Shown: positions 1 to 8,276 of the stretch, in pieces
Layout: each line of letters opens with the position of its first letter
Numbering within the stretch: position 1 is the stretch's first letter
NCBI GenBank assembly: GCA_964505215.1
Contig: CAZDGU010000019.1
Location: forward strand, 1 to 34,008
Reading direction: 5' to 3'
Origin: Gracilimonas sp964505215
GTDB taxonomy: Bacteria; Bacteroidota; Rhodothermia; Balneolales; Balneolaceae
DNA length: 34,008 nt
Program-made: the position numbers and the translations under genes
The notes under the pieces: model-generated
Told to the model about the DNA's origin: nothing
Seen by the model: only the letters and a program-made list of their open reading frames with translations
Databases searched by the model: none

Positions 1-828
1 GATGTAACAGACTGGAAAGAAAAAGGAAACAGAGCACCTTTTTTGCAGGTTATTTTAGTGGGAGATGATCCGGCTTCCAAAGTTTATACCGGTGCCAAAA
101 CCCGCGCTTGCGAAGATGTAGGAATTGAAACGCACACCCAAGTACTGCAAGACACCATTTCTGCCAAAGAATTGAAATCCATCATTCGTGGGCATAATGA
201 GGATGATGAAATAGACGGTATTTTGGTTCAGCTTCCGCTGCCTTCGCACCTCTCGGCTTACGATGTGATTGAAAGTATTGATTATCGTAAAGATGTAGAT
301 GGCTTTCACCCCATGAATGTTGGCCGCTTATCTATAGATCAGCCTTGTTTTAAGAGCTGCACGCCCGCAGGGATTATGGAGCTGTTTAACTACTACAGCA
401 TTCCCGTAAAAGCCAAACATGCCGTGGTAGTGGGAGCCAGCAACATCGTAGGTTCGCCCATGGCCGTAATGCTGTCTCGTGAAAATTCATCCGGCAAAGC
501 AACCACAACTATTTGCCATAAATTCACCAAAAACCTCACACAACACACTATTTCTGCTGATATTTTAGTAGTAGCCGCCGGACAGCCGCATCTTATAAAA
601 GGGGAAATGATTAAAGATGGTGCTGTTGTAATTGATGTGGGCATTAACCGTGTGGCAGACGAAACCTCCGAAAAAGGATATACGCTGATTGGTGATGTGG
701 ATTTTGAATCGGTGCGTAAAAAAGCCGGCTGGATAACGCCGGTACCGGGTGGCGTTGGGCCGATGACGGTAGCCATGCTTATGAAAAACACGTTGTTGGC
801 GGCTAAAAAGAGTATTTACCCAGAGTAG
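1..828 (+). CDS. folD: Bifunctional methylenetetrahydrofolate dehydrogenase/cyclohydrolase FolD (5' end outside window)
   Basis: FolD oxidises 5,10-methylene-THF to methenyl-THF with NADP and hydrolyses it to 10-formyl-THF in the cytoplasm, supplying one-carbon units for purines and formyl-Met. The frame is open from base 1 (DVTDWKEKGNRAPF...) to the TAA at 826-828, giving 275 residues. Family members are about 285-300 residues, so roughly 15-20 N-terminal residues lie upstream of the window. The TTG at 43 is internal, not a start. Visible signatures are the catalytic Tyr-x3-Lys (VYTGAK), DGILVQLPLP, DGFHPMNVG, the nucleotide-binding VVVGASNIVGSPMA, and the C-terminal PGGVGPMTVAMLM. The catalytic and NADP-binding blocks are intact. 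The next gene starts 70 bp downstream on the same strand. Confidence 0.96.
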   Translation, partial: DVTDWKEKGNRAPFLQVILVGDDPASKVYTGAKTRACEDVGIETHTQVLQDTISAKELKSIIRGHNEDDEIDGILVQLPLPSHLSAYDVIESIDYRKDVDGFHPMNVGRLSIDQPCFKSCTPAGIMELFNYYSIPVKAKHAVVVGASNIVGSPMAVMLSRENSSGKATTTICHKFTKNLTQHTISADILVVAAGQPHLIKGEMIKDGAVVIDVGINRVADETSEKGYTLIGDVDFESVRKKAGWITPVPGGVGPMTVAMLMKNTLLAAKKSIYPE

Positions 829-863
829 AAAGTCTTTTATTGATTCATTAATAATGGATAAAT

Positions 864-897
864 TGAGTGAGCGCATTTTTTGTTAAGAATTCACTCA
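864..897 (+). promoter_or_regulatory. Inverted repeat flush against the kinase start codon
   Basis: TGAGTGA (864-870) is the exact reverse complement of TCACTCA (891-897), with a 20-nt loop that contains a run of six T. The right arm ends one base before the ATG at 899. As RNA it would place the start codon at the base of a 7-bp stem. It could be a translational control element, an operator or a weak folD terminator. There is no U tract after the right arm, so terminator function is doubtful. Confidence 0.3.
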
Positions 898-898
898 G

Positions 899-1012
899 AT
901 GAACAGCAATAAATCCATTCTGGATACCGTGATTTTTCAGTCTGCTTTGGAACAGGTTCCTGCTTCCATTGTGATTACTGATCCTACGCCTAAAATATTA
1001 TATATTAAATAA
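899..1012 (+). pseudogene. Detached N-terminus of the PAS histidine kinase (frameshifted)
   Basis: ATG at 899 opens a 37-codon frame reading MNSNKSILDTVIF...ALEQVPASIVITDPTPKILYIK, then TAA at 1010-1012. This is the typical opening of a PAS domain ('VPASIVITDP...ILYIN'). The continuation expected of a PAS fold (NKFFTEQTGYTEEEAKGKNP) is read in the next frame from 1011. Removing one A from the AAA at 1007-1009 turns TAT-ATT-AAA-TAA into TAT-ATT-AAT-AAG and joins the two frames into one protein of about 871 residues. The break is therefore a single-base insertion in a short A run, either a real mutation or a sequencing/assembly error. Confidence 0.8.
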
Positions 1013-1112
1013 GTTTTTTACAGAACAGACGGGATATACTGAAGAAGAAGCCAAAGGGAAAAATCCAAATATCCTGAATTCCGGAACCCATTCCCGGGAG
1101 TTTTATCAGGAA

Positions 1113-3515
1113 ATGTGGCAAACTTTGTTATCAGGTAATATTTGGGAAGGGGAGCTCAGGAACCTAAGAAAAGACGGCACTTATTTCTGGGAAAAAGCTT
1201 CTATTGCCCCTTATTTTGATGATGAGGGCGACATTGCTTACTACGTTGCCGTAAAGCATGATATCACCAAAGAAAAAGAAGATTTAGTAAAAACCAAGAG
1301 AAGGGAGAGGTATCTGAATAACATTCAGGAACTTTCGCTGACCGGAGGCTGGGAGTATGATATTGTAAATGATCGATTATTCTGGACCGATCAGATGTAT
1401 AAAATTCACGCGTTTGAAAAACCATTTTCAGGAGATCTTACCCAAGAAAGTTTTAAATGTATTGACGAAGAAAGCCGGGAAAGAATTGTTGATTCGTATA
1501 GCAAATGCATTCATGACGGCATACCTTTTGATCACACCTTTAAGTTTACCGACTTTAAAGGGAATAAGAAATGGATAAGAGCCAGGTGCAATCCTATAAC
1601 CGACTCTGAAGATAATATTATAAAAGTTGTAGGATCATTTCGTGATGTTACTGTTGAGACCGATGCCCTCCATGCTTTAAAAAAGAGGCAATCTAAACTT
1701 AAAGCGATAGTAGAGTCGTTTGATGATATTATATTTACGCTTGATGAAGAAGGCAGGTTCATAAAATTATACGGCGAGTGGGCAAAGAGTAACGAACTTA
1801 GCACCATAATGCTGGGCAAAACGGCTAAGGAAATATTTGGGAAAGAAGAAGGTAAGGTTCACACAGACGCTTTGCAGAAAGCCAAAAAACAGGGATTTAC
1901 ATCTTATAATTGGTACATAGAAAACAAAGATGGTGTGAAAAACCATTTCGAGATAAGGCTGACCAAACTGAGTGATGTTGATTCAGAAGTTCCGGAAGAA
2001 GAAAAATTTTTAGGAGTCGGGCGGAATATAACGGCTGAAGTAAACTATCGAGAAGAGCTGGAAGATCTTAGAGATCGCTTAAATTATGCTCTTATAGGTA
2101 CCAAAGCCGGAACATGGGATTGGGACATTCAAAGCGGGAAAATTATTTTAAATGAACGCTGGGCCACCATGTTAGGATACTCGCTCAGCGAGCTGGAACC
2201 TGTATATATTGAAACCTGGAGAAATTTAATACATCCTGAAGATCGTGAAAGGGTAGAGACCGACCTTCAAAACTATTTTAATGGCCATACACCTATGTTT
2301 GACGTTAAAGTTAGAATGCAGCACAAAGCCGGGCATTGGGTATGGGTGTTAAGCCGGGGTGCTTCTTTTGAGCAAGATGATAAGGGAAATGCAACCCGCA
2401 TGGTAGGTACGCACATTGATGTTACTGACTGGATGGAAGCAGAGCAACGCCTTAAAAATTCTGAAAGAAAATATCGGGAACTCTTCGAAAATTCTGGAGA
2501 CCCCAGCTTGTTGGAAAAAAACGGCCTTATTGTTGATTGCAACCGTGCAGCGCTCGATTTACTTGGAAATGAAAAGAAAAGTGAATTAATCGGGAAAAGT
2601 TTTGCTGAAATCTCGCCTGAAATTCAGCCCGACGGACAGAAGTCTGAGCAATTCTTTAAATCAATGTTTAATGAACTTTTAAACCAGAATAAAACAGGCC
2701 TGATGCTTGAGTGGGAGCATCTTGGCAAAGATGGAAAAATAATACCCGTGGAGAGCGTGATTACGAATCTCACAGATACTGACGGCGACAGTATCAGATA
2801 CATTGTATTGAGGGATATAACCGATCGTAAGGCAGCTGAAAAAGAACTTATGGAATCTTATGAAGAAAGAGGTGCGTTGCTGTCAGAAATACATCACCGG
2901 GTGAAAAATAATCTGGCCATTATTTCCGGCCTCATTCAGCTGCAGATACTTGAAGCCGAAGATGAGAAAACGGCAGAGCAGCTTAATAAAAGTGTAAACA
3001 GAATAAAATCTATTGCACTAATTCATGAGCAGCTCTATCAGTCTAAAAGCTTTTCCGAAATATCTTTAAAAGAAAATATCAAAAATCAGGCAGAGACGTT
3101 GTTGACCATGTACAACAGTGAAATATCAACACATGTTGATATGAAACTGGATCTGGAAGATGTGCAAATAAATATTAATCAGGCACTCACCTGTGGTCTT
3201 TTATTGAACGAGATACTTACTAATGCTTTTAAACATGCTTTTAAGAACAGAGATACCGGACAGATTCAAATAAAGCTGAAAGAAACAGATGGGAAAATCA
3301 GCCTCACAGTACGTGATAATGGAGTTGGGATTCCTAATGAGCAAGAGAGCCCAAAAAACTTAGGCCGTACTCTTATTGGAACTTTTATCCAGCAGTTACG
3401 TGCAGATGCCGAGGTTAAAGGAGAAGAGGGAACCTGTTATATCATTGAATTTATGAAGCATAACCAGAAAGGAGTTATGGCATCAAATTTAGACCTTAAT
3501 TTAGAAGAGGAATAA
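1113..3515 (+). CDS. Multi-PAS sensor histidine kinase, HisKA_2 type
   Basis: This is a probable cytoplasmic sensor kinase. No transmembrane segment is visible. From the ATG at 1113 it is 800 residues, but that start lies inside the first PAS domain. The true gene probably begins at 899 and is frameshifted near 1009. Domains in order (1113 numbering): rest of PAS-1 with PAC (to about 60), PAS (about 68-180), PAS (about 190-310), PAS_3-type (about 320-445, GTWDWDIQSGK), PAS (about 450-575). Then comes a HisKA_2 block with LLSEIHHRVKNNL, where His595 is the likely phospho-acceptor. A C-terminal HATPase follows (N box NEILTNAFKHAF, G1 box VRDNGVGIP). No response regulator is adjacent, so the output partner is unknown. 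The HisKA_2 form is common in Bacteroidota PAS kinases. Confidence 0.85.
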   Translation: MWQTLLSGNIWEGELRNLRKDGTYFWEKASIAPYFDDEGDIAYYVAVKHDITKEKEDLVKTKRRERYLNNIQELSLTGGWEYDIVNDRLFWTDQMYKIHAFEKPFSGDLTQESFKCIDEESRERIVDSYSKCIHDGIPFDHTFKFTDFKGNKKWIRARCNPITDSEDNIIKVVGSFRDVTVETDALHALKKRQSKLKAIVESFDDIIFTLDEEGRFIKLYGEWAKSNELSTIMLGKTAKEIFGKEEGKVHTDALQKAKKQGFTSYNWYIENKDGVKNHFEIRLTKLSDVDSEVPEEEKFLGVGRNITAEVNYREELEDLRDRLNYALIGTKAGTWDWDIQSGKIILNERWATMLGYSLSELEPVYIETWRNLIHPEDRERVETDLQNYFNGHTPMFDVKVRMQHKAGHWVWVLSRGASFEQDDKGNATRMVGTHIDVTDWMEAEQRLKNSERKYRELFENSGDPSLLEKNGLIVDCNRAALDLLGNEKKSELIGKSFAEISPEIQPDGQKSEQFFKSMFNELLNQNKTGLMLEWEHLGKDGKIIPVESVITNLTDTDGDSIRYIVLRDITDRKAAEKELMESYEERGALLSEIHHRVKNNLAIISGLIQLQILEAEDEKTAEQLNKSVNRIKSIALIHEQLYQSKSFSEISLKENIKNQAETLLTMYNSEISTHVDMKLDLEDVQININQALTCGLLLNEILTNAFKHAFKNRDTGQIQIKLKETDGKISLTVRDNGVGIPNEQESPKNLGRTLIGTFIQQLRADAEVKGEEGTCYIIEFMKHNQKGVMASNLDLNLEEE

Positions 3516-3593
3516 TTTTAAAATAGCAGTGACACTATGCTGTCACTCACTGTCATTATCATTGGGTTAACCAACAAACAAAACACCAGGATT

Positions 3594-3938
3594 ATGACAA
3601 GCAATGCATTTTCAATCACTCCAAAAAACAAAACTCAGTCTGCTAAGCTTTTTGCAGTTCCAATTTTAAAAAGAATCAGAACTGAAAGCCGCAAAGAATA
3701 CCAGGAGATGCAGCAGGCATTTGATTTGCTGGGCTGGGGTAACTTACCCGACGAGTTAAAAATTGAAGTATATGGTGATGTAAAGTTTATGGTAGAAGAA
3801 TTAAAAGGCCGGTTTTCTACCTGCGACCCTTTTGTAAAACGCCGTCGCGAAACGGTTCACTACTGGGTAAGTTGCTTTCAGGATGGCATTTGCAGCCTGC
3901 AAACAGCTATTAATGCGCTTAAAGTGAAGACGCTGTAG
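3594..3938 (+). CDS. Small hypothetical protein
   Basis: This 114-residue protein starts at ATG 3594 (MTSNAFSITPKNK...), preceded by AGG at a plausible ribosome-binding distance. An upstream in-frame ATG at 3537 would add 19 residues rich in hydrophobic and Thr/Asn residues; I prefer 3594. The protein is soluble and basic at its C-terminal half, with a central acidic stretch (LPDELKIEVYGDVKFMVEELKGRF) and a WVSCFQDGICSLQTAINALK end. No known family is recognised. It lies 78 bp after the sensor kinase on the same strand and could share its transcript, but nothing in the sequence ties it to that kinase. Confidence 0.65.
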   Translation: MTSNAFSITPKNKTQSAKLFAVPILKRIRTESRKEYQEMQQAFDLLGWGNLPDELKIEVYGDVKFMVEELKGRFSTCDPFVKRRRETVHYWVSCFQDGICSLQTAINALKVKTL

Positions 3939-4063
3939 GCAAGAATTTACACTAATATTCTTTGGGTTGAGCCCGGAAAACTGAATATTGTCCGGTTGCT
4001 ATCACCCCAACCAATTAGGGAATTTGGTACTTTTGAAGTGCCCGGCAGTGGCAGAAGAGCAGA

Positions 4064-4139
4064 GGAGTTCCGTTGTGTAAAAATCACGGTAAAAAATGTG
4101 ATTCAATGCGGAACTTCCAAACAGATATACTTATCTTTG
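4064..4139 (+). promoter_or_regulatory. Nested inverted repeats and a possible -7 box upstream of guaB
   Basis: Outer arms GGAGTTCCG (4064-4072) and CGGAACTTCC (4109-4118) pair with one bulged base. Inner arms AATCAC (4082-4087) and GTGATT (4098-4103) pair around a 10-nt A-rich loop. The two nested stems sit 54 bp before the guaB start. Downstream of them, TATCTTTG (4132-4139) fits the Bacteroidota -7 consensus TAnnTTTG, but no matching -33 TTTG is seen. The hairpin could be an operator, a leader structure from a promoter further upstream, or the end of the preceding transcript. It does not match the purine riboswitch core as I know it. Confidence 0.35.
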
Positions 4140-4171
4140 AAAAACTGTAAACTAAATTTTTCTTATTTAAG

Positions 4172-5653
4172 ATGAATACCTCTCCTTCTCCCTTTGAACG
4201 AATTTCTCGCCAAGGCCTTACCTACGATGACGTTCTGCTGGTTCCCAATTACTCTGAAGTTCTGCCGCGCAATGTTGACACCGCCGTGCAGCTTACACCT
4301 TCACTCAAGCTAAATATTCCGATTATAAGCGCGGCTATGGACACCGTTTCGGAATACAGAATGGCCATTGCGTTGGCTCGGGAGGGCGGTATTGCTATCA
4401 TTCATAAAAACATGAGTATAGAAGATCAGGCGGAACAGGTTCGGCTGGTAAAAAGAAGCGAAAGCGGGATGATTGTAGATCCGGTTACGCTAAAAAAAGA
4501 TGCCACCGTAGAAGAAGCTCGCGCGCTGATGAGAAGGCAAAAAATTGGCGGAATTCCCATTGTAAATGACACCGGAATACTGATAGGAATTGTTACCAAC
4601 CGGGATTTACGGTTTGAGTCGGCAATGAATAAAAAGCTCGGTGATATTATGACTCACGAAAATCTCATTACGGCAAAGGAGGGGACCGATCTTAAACAAG
4701 CCGAAGCAATTTTGCAGAACTACAAAGTGGAAAAACTGCCTATTGTAAATGAAAATAATAAACTGGTTGGCCTCATCACTTTTAAGGATATAGAGAAGAA
4801 AATGAACTTCCCAAATGCCTGCAAAGATGACATCGGGAGATTGCGAGCCGGAGCTGCCGTGGGCGTTACGGCCGATACCATGGACCGAGTGGAAGCACTG
4901 GTGGCCGCCAGCGTTGATGCCATTACGGTAGATACGGCTCATGGACATTCAAAAGGAGTGCTGGAAACCATCAAAAAAATTAAAGAAGCCTATCCCGATT
5001 TGAATGTAATTGGCGGAAATATAGCCACACGAAATGCAGCAGAAGCTTTGGTAGAGGCCGGTGCTGATGTGGTGAAAGTGGGTGTTGGTCCGGGCTCTAT
5101 TTGCACCACGCGAGTGGTAACGGGCGTGGGCGTGCCTCAGCTAAGCGCGGTAATGGAAATAGCTGAATTTACTGAAGAAAATAATATTGGACTGATTGCA
5201 GACGGCGGAATTAAGCAAACCGGAGACATTCCAAAAGCCATAGCCGGCGGTGCCGATGCGGTTATGATGGGCTCCATGTTTGCGGGGGTTGATGAGAGCC
5301 CGGGCGAGACTATTATTTACGAATCTCGTAAGTACAAATCGTATCGAGGCATGGGAAGCATCAGCGCGATGAATAAAGGCTCAAAAGACCGTTACTTCCA
5401 GGATGTAGAAGATGATATCAATAAGCTGGTGCCGGAAGGAATTGAAGGCCGCGTTCCCTTTAAAGGATATTTGCATGAAGTGGTGCACCAAATGTCGGGC
5501 GGTTTACGGGCGGCCATGGGCTATGCCGGAGCCGCAAATATTGAGGAAATGAAAAAGGCTGAATTTGTGCAAATATCTGCCGCATCATACCGCGAAAGTC
5601 ACCCACATTCTGTCCAAATTACTCAGGAAGCTCCCAATTACTCGGTTTCCTGA
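4172..5653 (+). CDS. guaB: Inosine-5'-monophosphate dehydrogenase
   Basis: IMPDH oxidises IMP to XMP with NAD, the committed step of GMP synthesis. It is 493 residues, normal for the bacterial enzyme. The N-terminus (GLTYDDVLLVP) leads into the TIM barrel, which is interrupted by two CBS domains (about 100-215, MIVDPVTLKKDATVEEA and IMTHENLITAKEG). The barrel then resumes with GVTADTMDRVEALVAASVDAI. The catalytic loop GPGSICTTRVVTG holds Cys311. The flap region has YRGMGSISAMNKGSKDRYFQ. All key residues are present. It is the first gene of the long co-directional run that continues through the ATP synthase genes, with the next start 14 bp after its stop. No strong Shine-Dalgarno precedes the ATG. 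Confidence 0.98.
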   Translation: MNTSPSPFERISRQGLTYDDVLLVPNYSEVLPRNVDTAVQLTPSLKLNIPIISAAMDTVSEYRMAIALAREGGIAIIHKNMSIEDQAEQVRLVKRSESGMIVDPVTLKKDATVEEARALMRRQKIGGIPIVNDTGILIGIVTNRDLRFESAMNKKLGDIMTHENLITAKEGTDLKQAEAILQNYKVEKLPIVNENNKLVGLITFKDIEKKMNFPNACKDDIGRLRAGAAVGVTADTMDRVEALVAASVDAITVDTAHGHSKGVLETIKKIKEAYPDLNVIGGNIATRNAAEALVEAGADVVKVGVGPGSICTTRVVTGVGVPQLSAVMEIAEFTEENNIGLIADGGIKQTGDIPKAIAGGADAVMMGSMFAGVDESPGETIIYESRKYKSYRGMGSISAMNKGSKDRYFQDVEDDINKLVPEGIEGRVPFKGYLHEVVHQMSGGLRAAMGYAGAANIEEMKKAEFVQISAASYRESHPHSVQITQEAPNYSVS

Positions 5654-5667
5654 GCTATTTTTTCTAA

Positions 5668-6936
5668 ATGAAAAACGTACTCTTTATTGTTTATTACTTT
5701 CCGCCTATGGGAGGGAGCGGCGTACAGCGTCCTCTCAAATTTGTAAAGTATTTGCGCAAATTTGGGTGGAATCCCATTGTGCTTTGTCCGGAGCCGGGAG
5801 CCTATCATACCTTTGATACTTCCCTTTTGCAAGAGTTAGAATCTCTGGATGTTGAAGTACACAGAGTTAAGGGAACTACGCCTTTTCATCGCACCGGACA
5901 GCGCTCTCGTCAGGTAAAAATACAGGGTGCAATAGCTAAAATTTTGCGTTGGTTTTCCATGTTCTTTTATCTTCCGGACAATAAAAAAAGCTGGATTAAA
6001 CCTGGCTTAGAAAAAGCTCTGGCATTAACTAAACAGAAAAAGATAGATGCGATTTTTGCTAGTGGTCCGCCACACAGCAATTTAATGTTGGCCAAAAAGC
6101 TAAAAGGTGAAACCAAGCTGCCAACCATTATGGATTTACGAGATGATTGGGTTGAAAGTCATTTAATGCGTTATCCTACAGCTTGGCATAAACAAAAAAT
6201 GAAGCAGTTAGAAATTGACACGCTTAGCAAAGCAGATCAATTACTGACTATTAATACCAAAATTGCCCACAGTATACAATCAAGAGTGTTAAAAGAGGTA
6301 GCGATAATAGGGCATGGGTATGATCCCGAAGATTTTGAAGAAGTTGATACGTTTGTACCCGGTTCACCTCAGAAAATTAAATTTTTGTATAGCGGCACAT
6401 TTTATCCCGATAGTACTCCCTTTGCTTTCTTAGAAGCCGTACGCTCGCTCATTAACGAATATCCGGAACTAAAAGATAGCATTAAACTTCAGTTTCAAGG
6501 TGGCTTGTCAGCCAAGCATTTGAAGGTCATTAACAAGTTTGAATTAGAGCCAATGGTTTCAGATTTTGGATATGTAAATCATAATTTAGCGGTAAAAAAC
6601 CTGATGAATGCAGATGTGCTTTGGCTAAATATAGGACAAAAGAAAAATCCGGAAATAATATCACTGGGAAAAACCAGTGAATACTTTGCAACCAAGAAAC
6701 CTATTTTAGGCCTTGTACCCGAAGGAAGCGCAAAGCAAATGTTGCAAGATTATGGAAAAGCATTTATAGCCGATCCGTACGACAGAACTGAGATTAAAGC
6801 GGCATTATTGGAAATTATAAACTGCTACAAGAATGAAAGCTGGCCACAACATTCGCAACAAGTGGTTGACTCTTATAACCGTAAAAAACTGACTGGGAAA
6901 TTAGCAGAATTACTGGATGAAATTTCTTCTCAATAA
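5668..6936 (+). CDS. Glycosyltransferase, family 4-like (GT-B fold)
   Basis: This 422-residue cytoplasmic enzyme probably transfers a sugar from a nucleotide sugar to a cell-envelope glycan. The acceptor and donor cannot be deduced. The N-terminal half opens with VLFIVYYFPPMGGSGVQRP, the classic glycine-rich start of GT4-like N-domains, followed by LRDDWVES. The C-terminal half begins near residue 230 (KFLYSGTFYPDSTPFAFLEA) and includes NPEIISLGKTSEYFATKKPILG, equivalent to the donor-binding region of GT-B enzymes. It lies between guaB (14 bp upstream) and the M23 peptidase gene (30 bp downstream). That suits a gene swept into an envelope/housekeeping operon. Confidence 0.83.
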   Translation: MKNVLFIVYYFPPMGGSGVQRPLKFVKYLRKFGWNPIVLCPEPGAYHTFDTSLLQELESLDVEVHRVKGTTPFHRTGQRSRQVKIQGAIAKILRWFSMFFYLPDNKKSWIKPGLEKALALTKQKKIDAIFASGPPHSNLMLAKKLKGETKLPTIMDLRDDWVESHLMRYPTAWHKQKMKQLEIDTLSKADQLLTINTKIAHSIQSRVLKEVAIIGHGYDPEDFEEVDTFVPGSPQKIKFLYSGTFYPDSTPFAFLEAVRSLINEYPELKDSIKLQFQGGLSAKHLKVINKFELEPMVSDFGYVNHNLAVKNLMNADVLWLNIGQKKNPEIISLGKTSEYFATKKPILGLVPEGSAKQMLQDYGKAFIADPYDRTEIKAALLEIINCYKNESWPQHSQQVVDSYNRKKLTGKLAELLDEISSQ

Positions 6937-6966
6937 ATAGATGGGATTATAGTAAATTGACAACTT

Positions 6967-7824
6967 ATGATTGATCTGCTTAAAAAATTATTTGAACAGC
7001 GACAGAAGGAAATCACTGTTATTCTGCTGGATGACTCTAAACCGGATGAGGATAATTCGTATTCGGTTAATCCAAATGGTTTGTTTGGGATGATTCTGGG
7101 TATTTCTACTGTTTTTGCCATTTTTGTGGCTTTAATATTTATGCTTACGCCTATAGGCGGACTGCTTTACAGCACCGATGATGCCGAAATTCGGGCGCAA
7201 ATTATGAGTATCACCGAGAAGACCATGGCTCTGGAGGATTCACTCCGTGAACGCGACTTACAACTTCGCGAAATGAAGAATATCATTCGATTCAGTATTG
7301 ATACTACACTGGCTATGGACAAGCGATTTGATCCTTTATTTGATGCTGACAATTCCTTTCAAAACTCAACTATTCTTTCCTTTGGGGAGGGCGGTACTTT
7401 TAATCGGCTCAGTCAAAATGAAGTTTTATTCTCAAATGTGCCAAAATCTTCGCTCGATTTTCCCTCTAAATACCCGGTATCGGGTTCACTTACCCGCAGA
7501 TATTTGCCGGATGAGGAGCATTATGGCTTAGATATTGCCACAAAAAGCAACGAACCGGTCTTTAATGTAGCAGATGGTTCTGTTTTTAATAGCAGTTGGA
7601 CAATTAACAATGGATACGTAATATCCGTGCAACATAGCGAAGGTGTGGTAACTACCTATAAACACCTTTCATCATTAAATAAGAAGGAAGGCGACCTAGT
7701 GTTAAAAGGTGATATCTTAGGCAATATTGGAAATGCCGGGGTATTAAGCACGGGGCCGCATCTCCATTTTGAAATTTGGAAAAATGGAGTACCTCAAAAT
7801 CCTGAAGTCTATTTAATCAAATAA
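6967..7824 (+). CDS. Membrane-anchored M23 (LytM-type) peptidoglycan endopeptidase
   Basis: This 285-residue single-pass protein is a likely cell-shape hydrolase that cuts peptidoglycan cross-links in the periplasm. It has a short cytoplasmic tail of about 38 residues, one transmembrane helix (about 39-61, GMILGISTVFAIFVALIFML) and a coiled-coil-like stretch (about 70-110). The C-terminal LytM domain carries all zinc ligands: His185-x3-Asp189 (HYGLD) and the HLHFE motif with His265 and His267. The bactofilin gene starts 7 bp after its stop. Paired bactofilin and bitopic M23 peptidases (the LmdC-BacA arrangement, comparable to Helicobacter CcmA with its peptidases) are known to cooperate in shaping cells. 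The cytoplasmic tail is the natural docking site. The pairing here is inferred from gene order. Confidence 0.9.
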   Translation: MIDLLKKLFEQRQKEITVILLDDSKPDEDNSYSVNPNGLFGMILGISTVFAIFVALIFMLTPIGGLLYSTDDAEIRAQIMSITEKTMALEDSLRERDLQLREMKNIIRFSIDTTLAMDKRFDPLFDADNSFQNSTILSFGEGGTFNRLSQNEVLFSNVPKSSLDFPSKYPVSGSLTRRYLPDEEHYGLDIATKSNEPVFNVADGSVFNSSWTINNGYVISVQHSEGVVTTYKHLSSLNKKEGDLVLKGDILGNIGNAGVLSTGPHLHFEIWKNGVPQNPEVYLIK

Positions 7825-7831
7825 TTAAACT

Positions 7832-8266
7832 ATGCTAAATTCCAAGAAAACAAGTAGTACAAATAGCTCACTAAACGCTAACCAATCGCCGGCGGTTAAT
7901 ATTTTGAGTGAGGGTACAAAGCTAAAAGGCGATTTAAACTCTCAAACCGATATTCGTATAGCCGGAATAGTTGACGGTGAAGCTATTTCGAAAGGAAAGC
8001 TGATTGTTACCGGAAACGGAAAAATTATTGGTAACATCACTTCATCCGATGCCGATATTGCCGGGCGGGTAGAAGGGGAAGTTAAAGTCTCAAACAAACT
8101 GACCCTTAGAGAGAGTGCTATTATTGACGGTAATATTTATACCAAAACGCTAATAGTAGAAGAAGGCGCTCAAATAAACGGCTCATGCCGAATGGGTTCC
8201 GATGCTCAATCTCTTTCCCAGAAAAGTGATTCGGATTACGCCAGCGATACAAAAGTTAAATCCTGA
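7832..8266 (+). CDS. Bactofilin family cytoskeletal protein
   Basis: This 144-residue protein belongs to the bactofilin (DUF583) family. Bactofilins self-assemble into nucleotide-free filaments at the inner face of the membrane and position wall enzymes. A disordered Ser/Asn/Thr-rich head (1-22) precedes a right-handed beta-helix of short repeats (about 23-120: ILSEGTKLKGDLNSQTDIRI, AGRVEGEVKVSNKLTLRESA, IIDGNIYTKTLIVEEGAQI). A polar Ser/Asp tail follows. Length and repeat pattern are typical. It sits between the M23 peptidase and the ATP synthase accessory genes. Confidence 0.93.
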   Translation: MLNSKKTSSTNSSLNANQSPAVNILSEGTKLKGDLNSQTDIRIAGIVDGEAISKGKLIVTGNGKIIGNITSSDADIAGRVEGEVKVSNKLTLRESAIIDGNIYTKTLIVEEGAQINGSCRMGSDAQSLSQKSDSDYASDTKVKS

Positions 8267-8276
8267 TTAAAGAACG

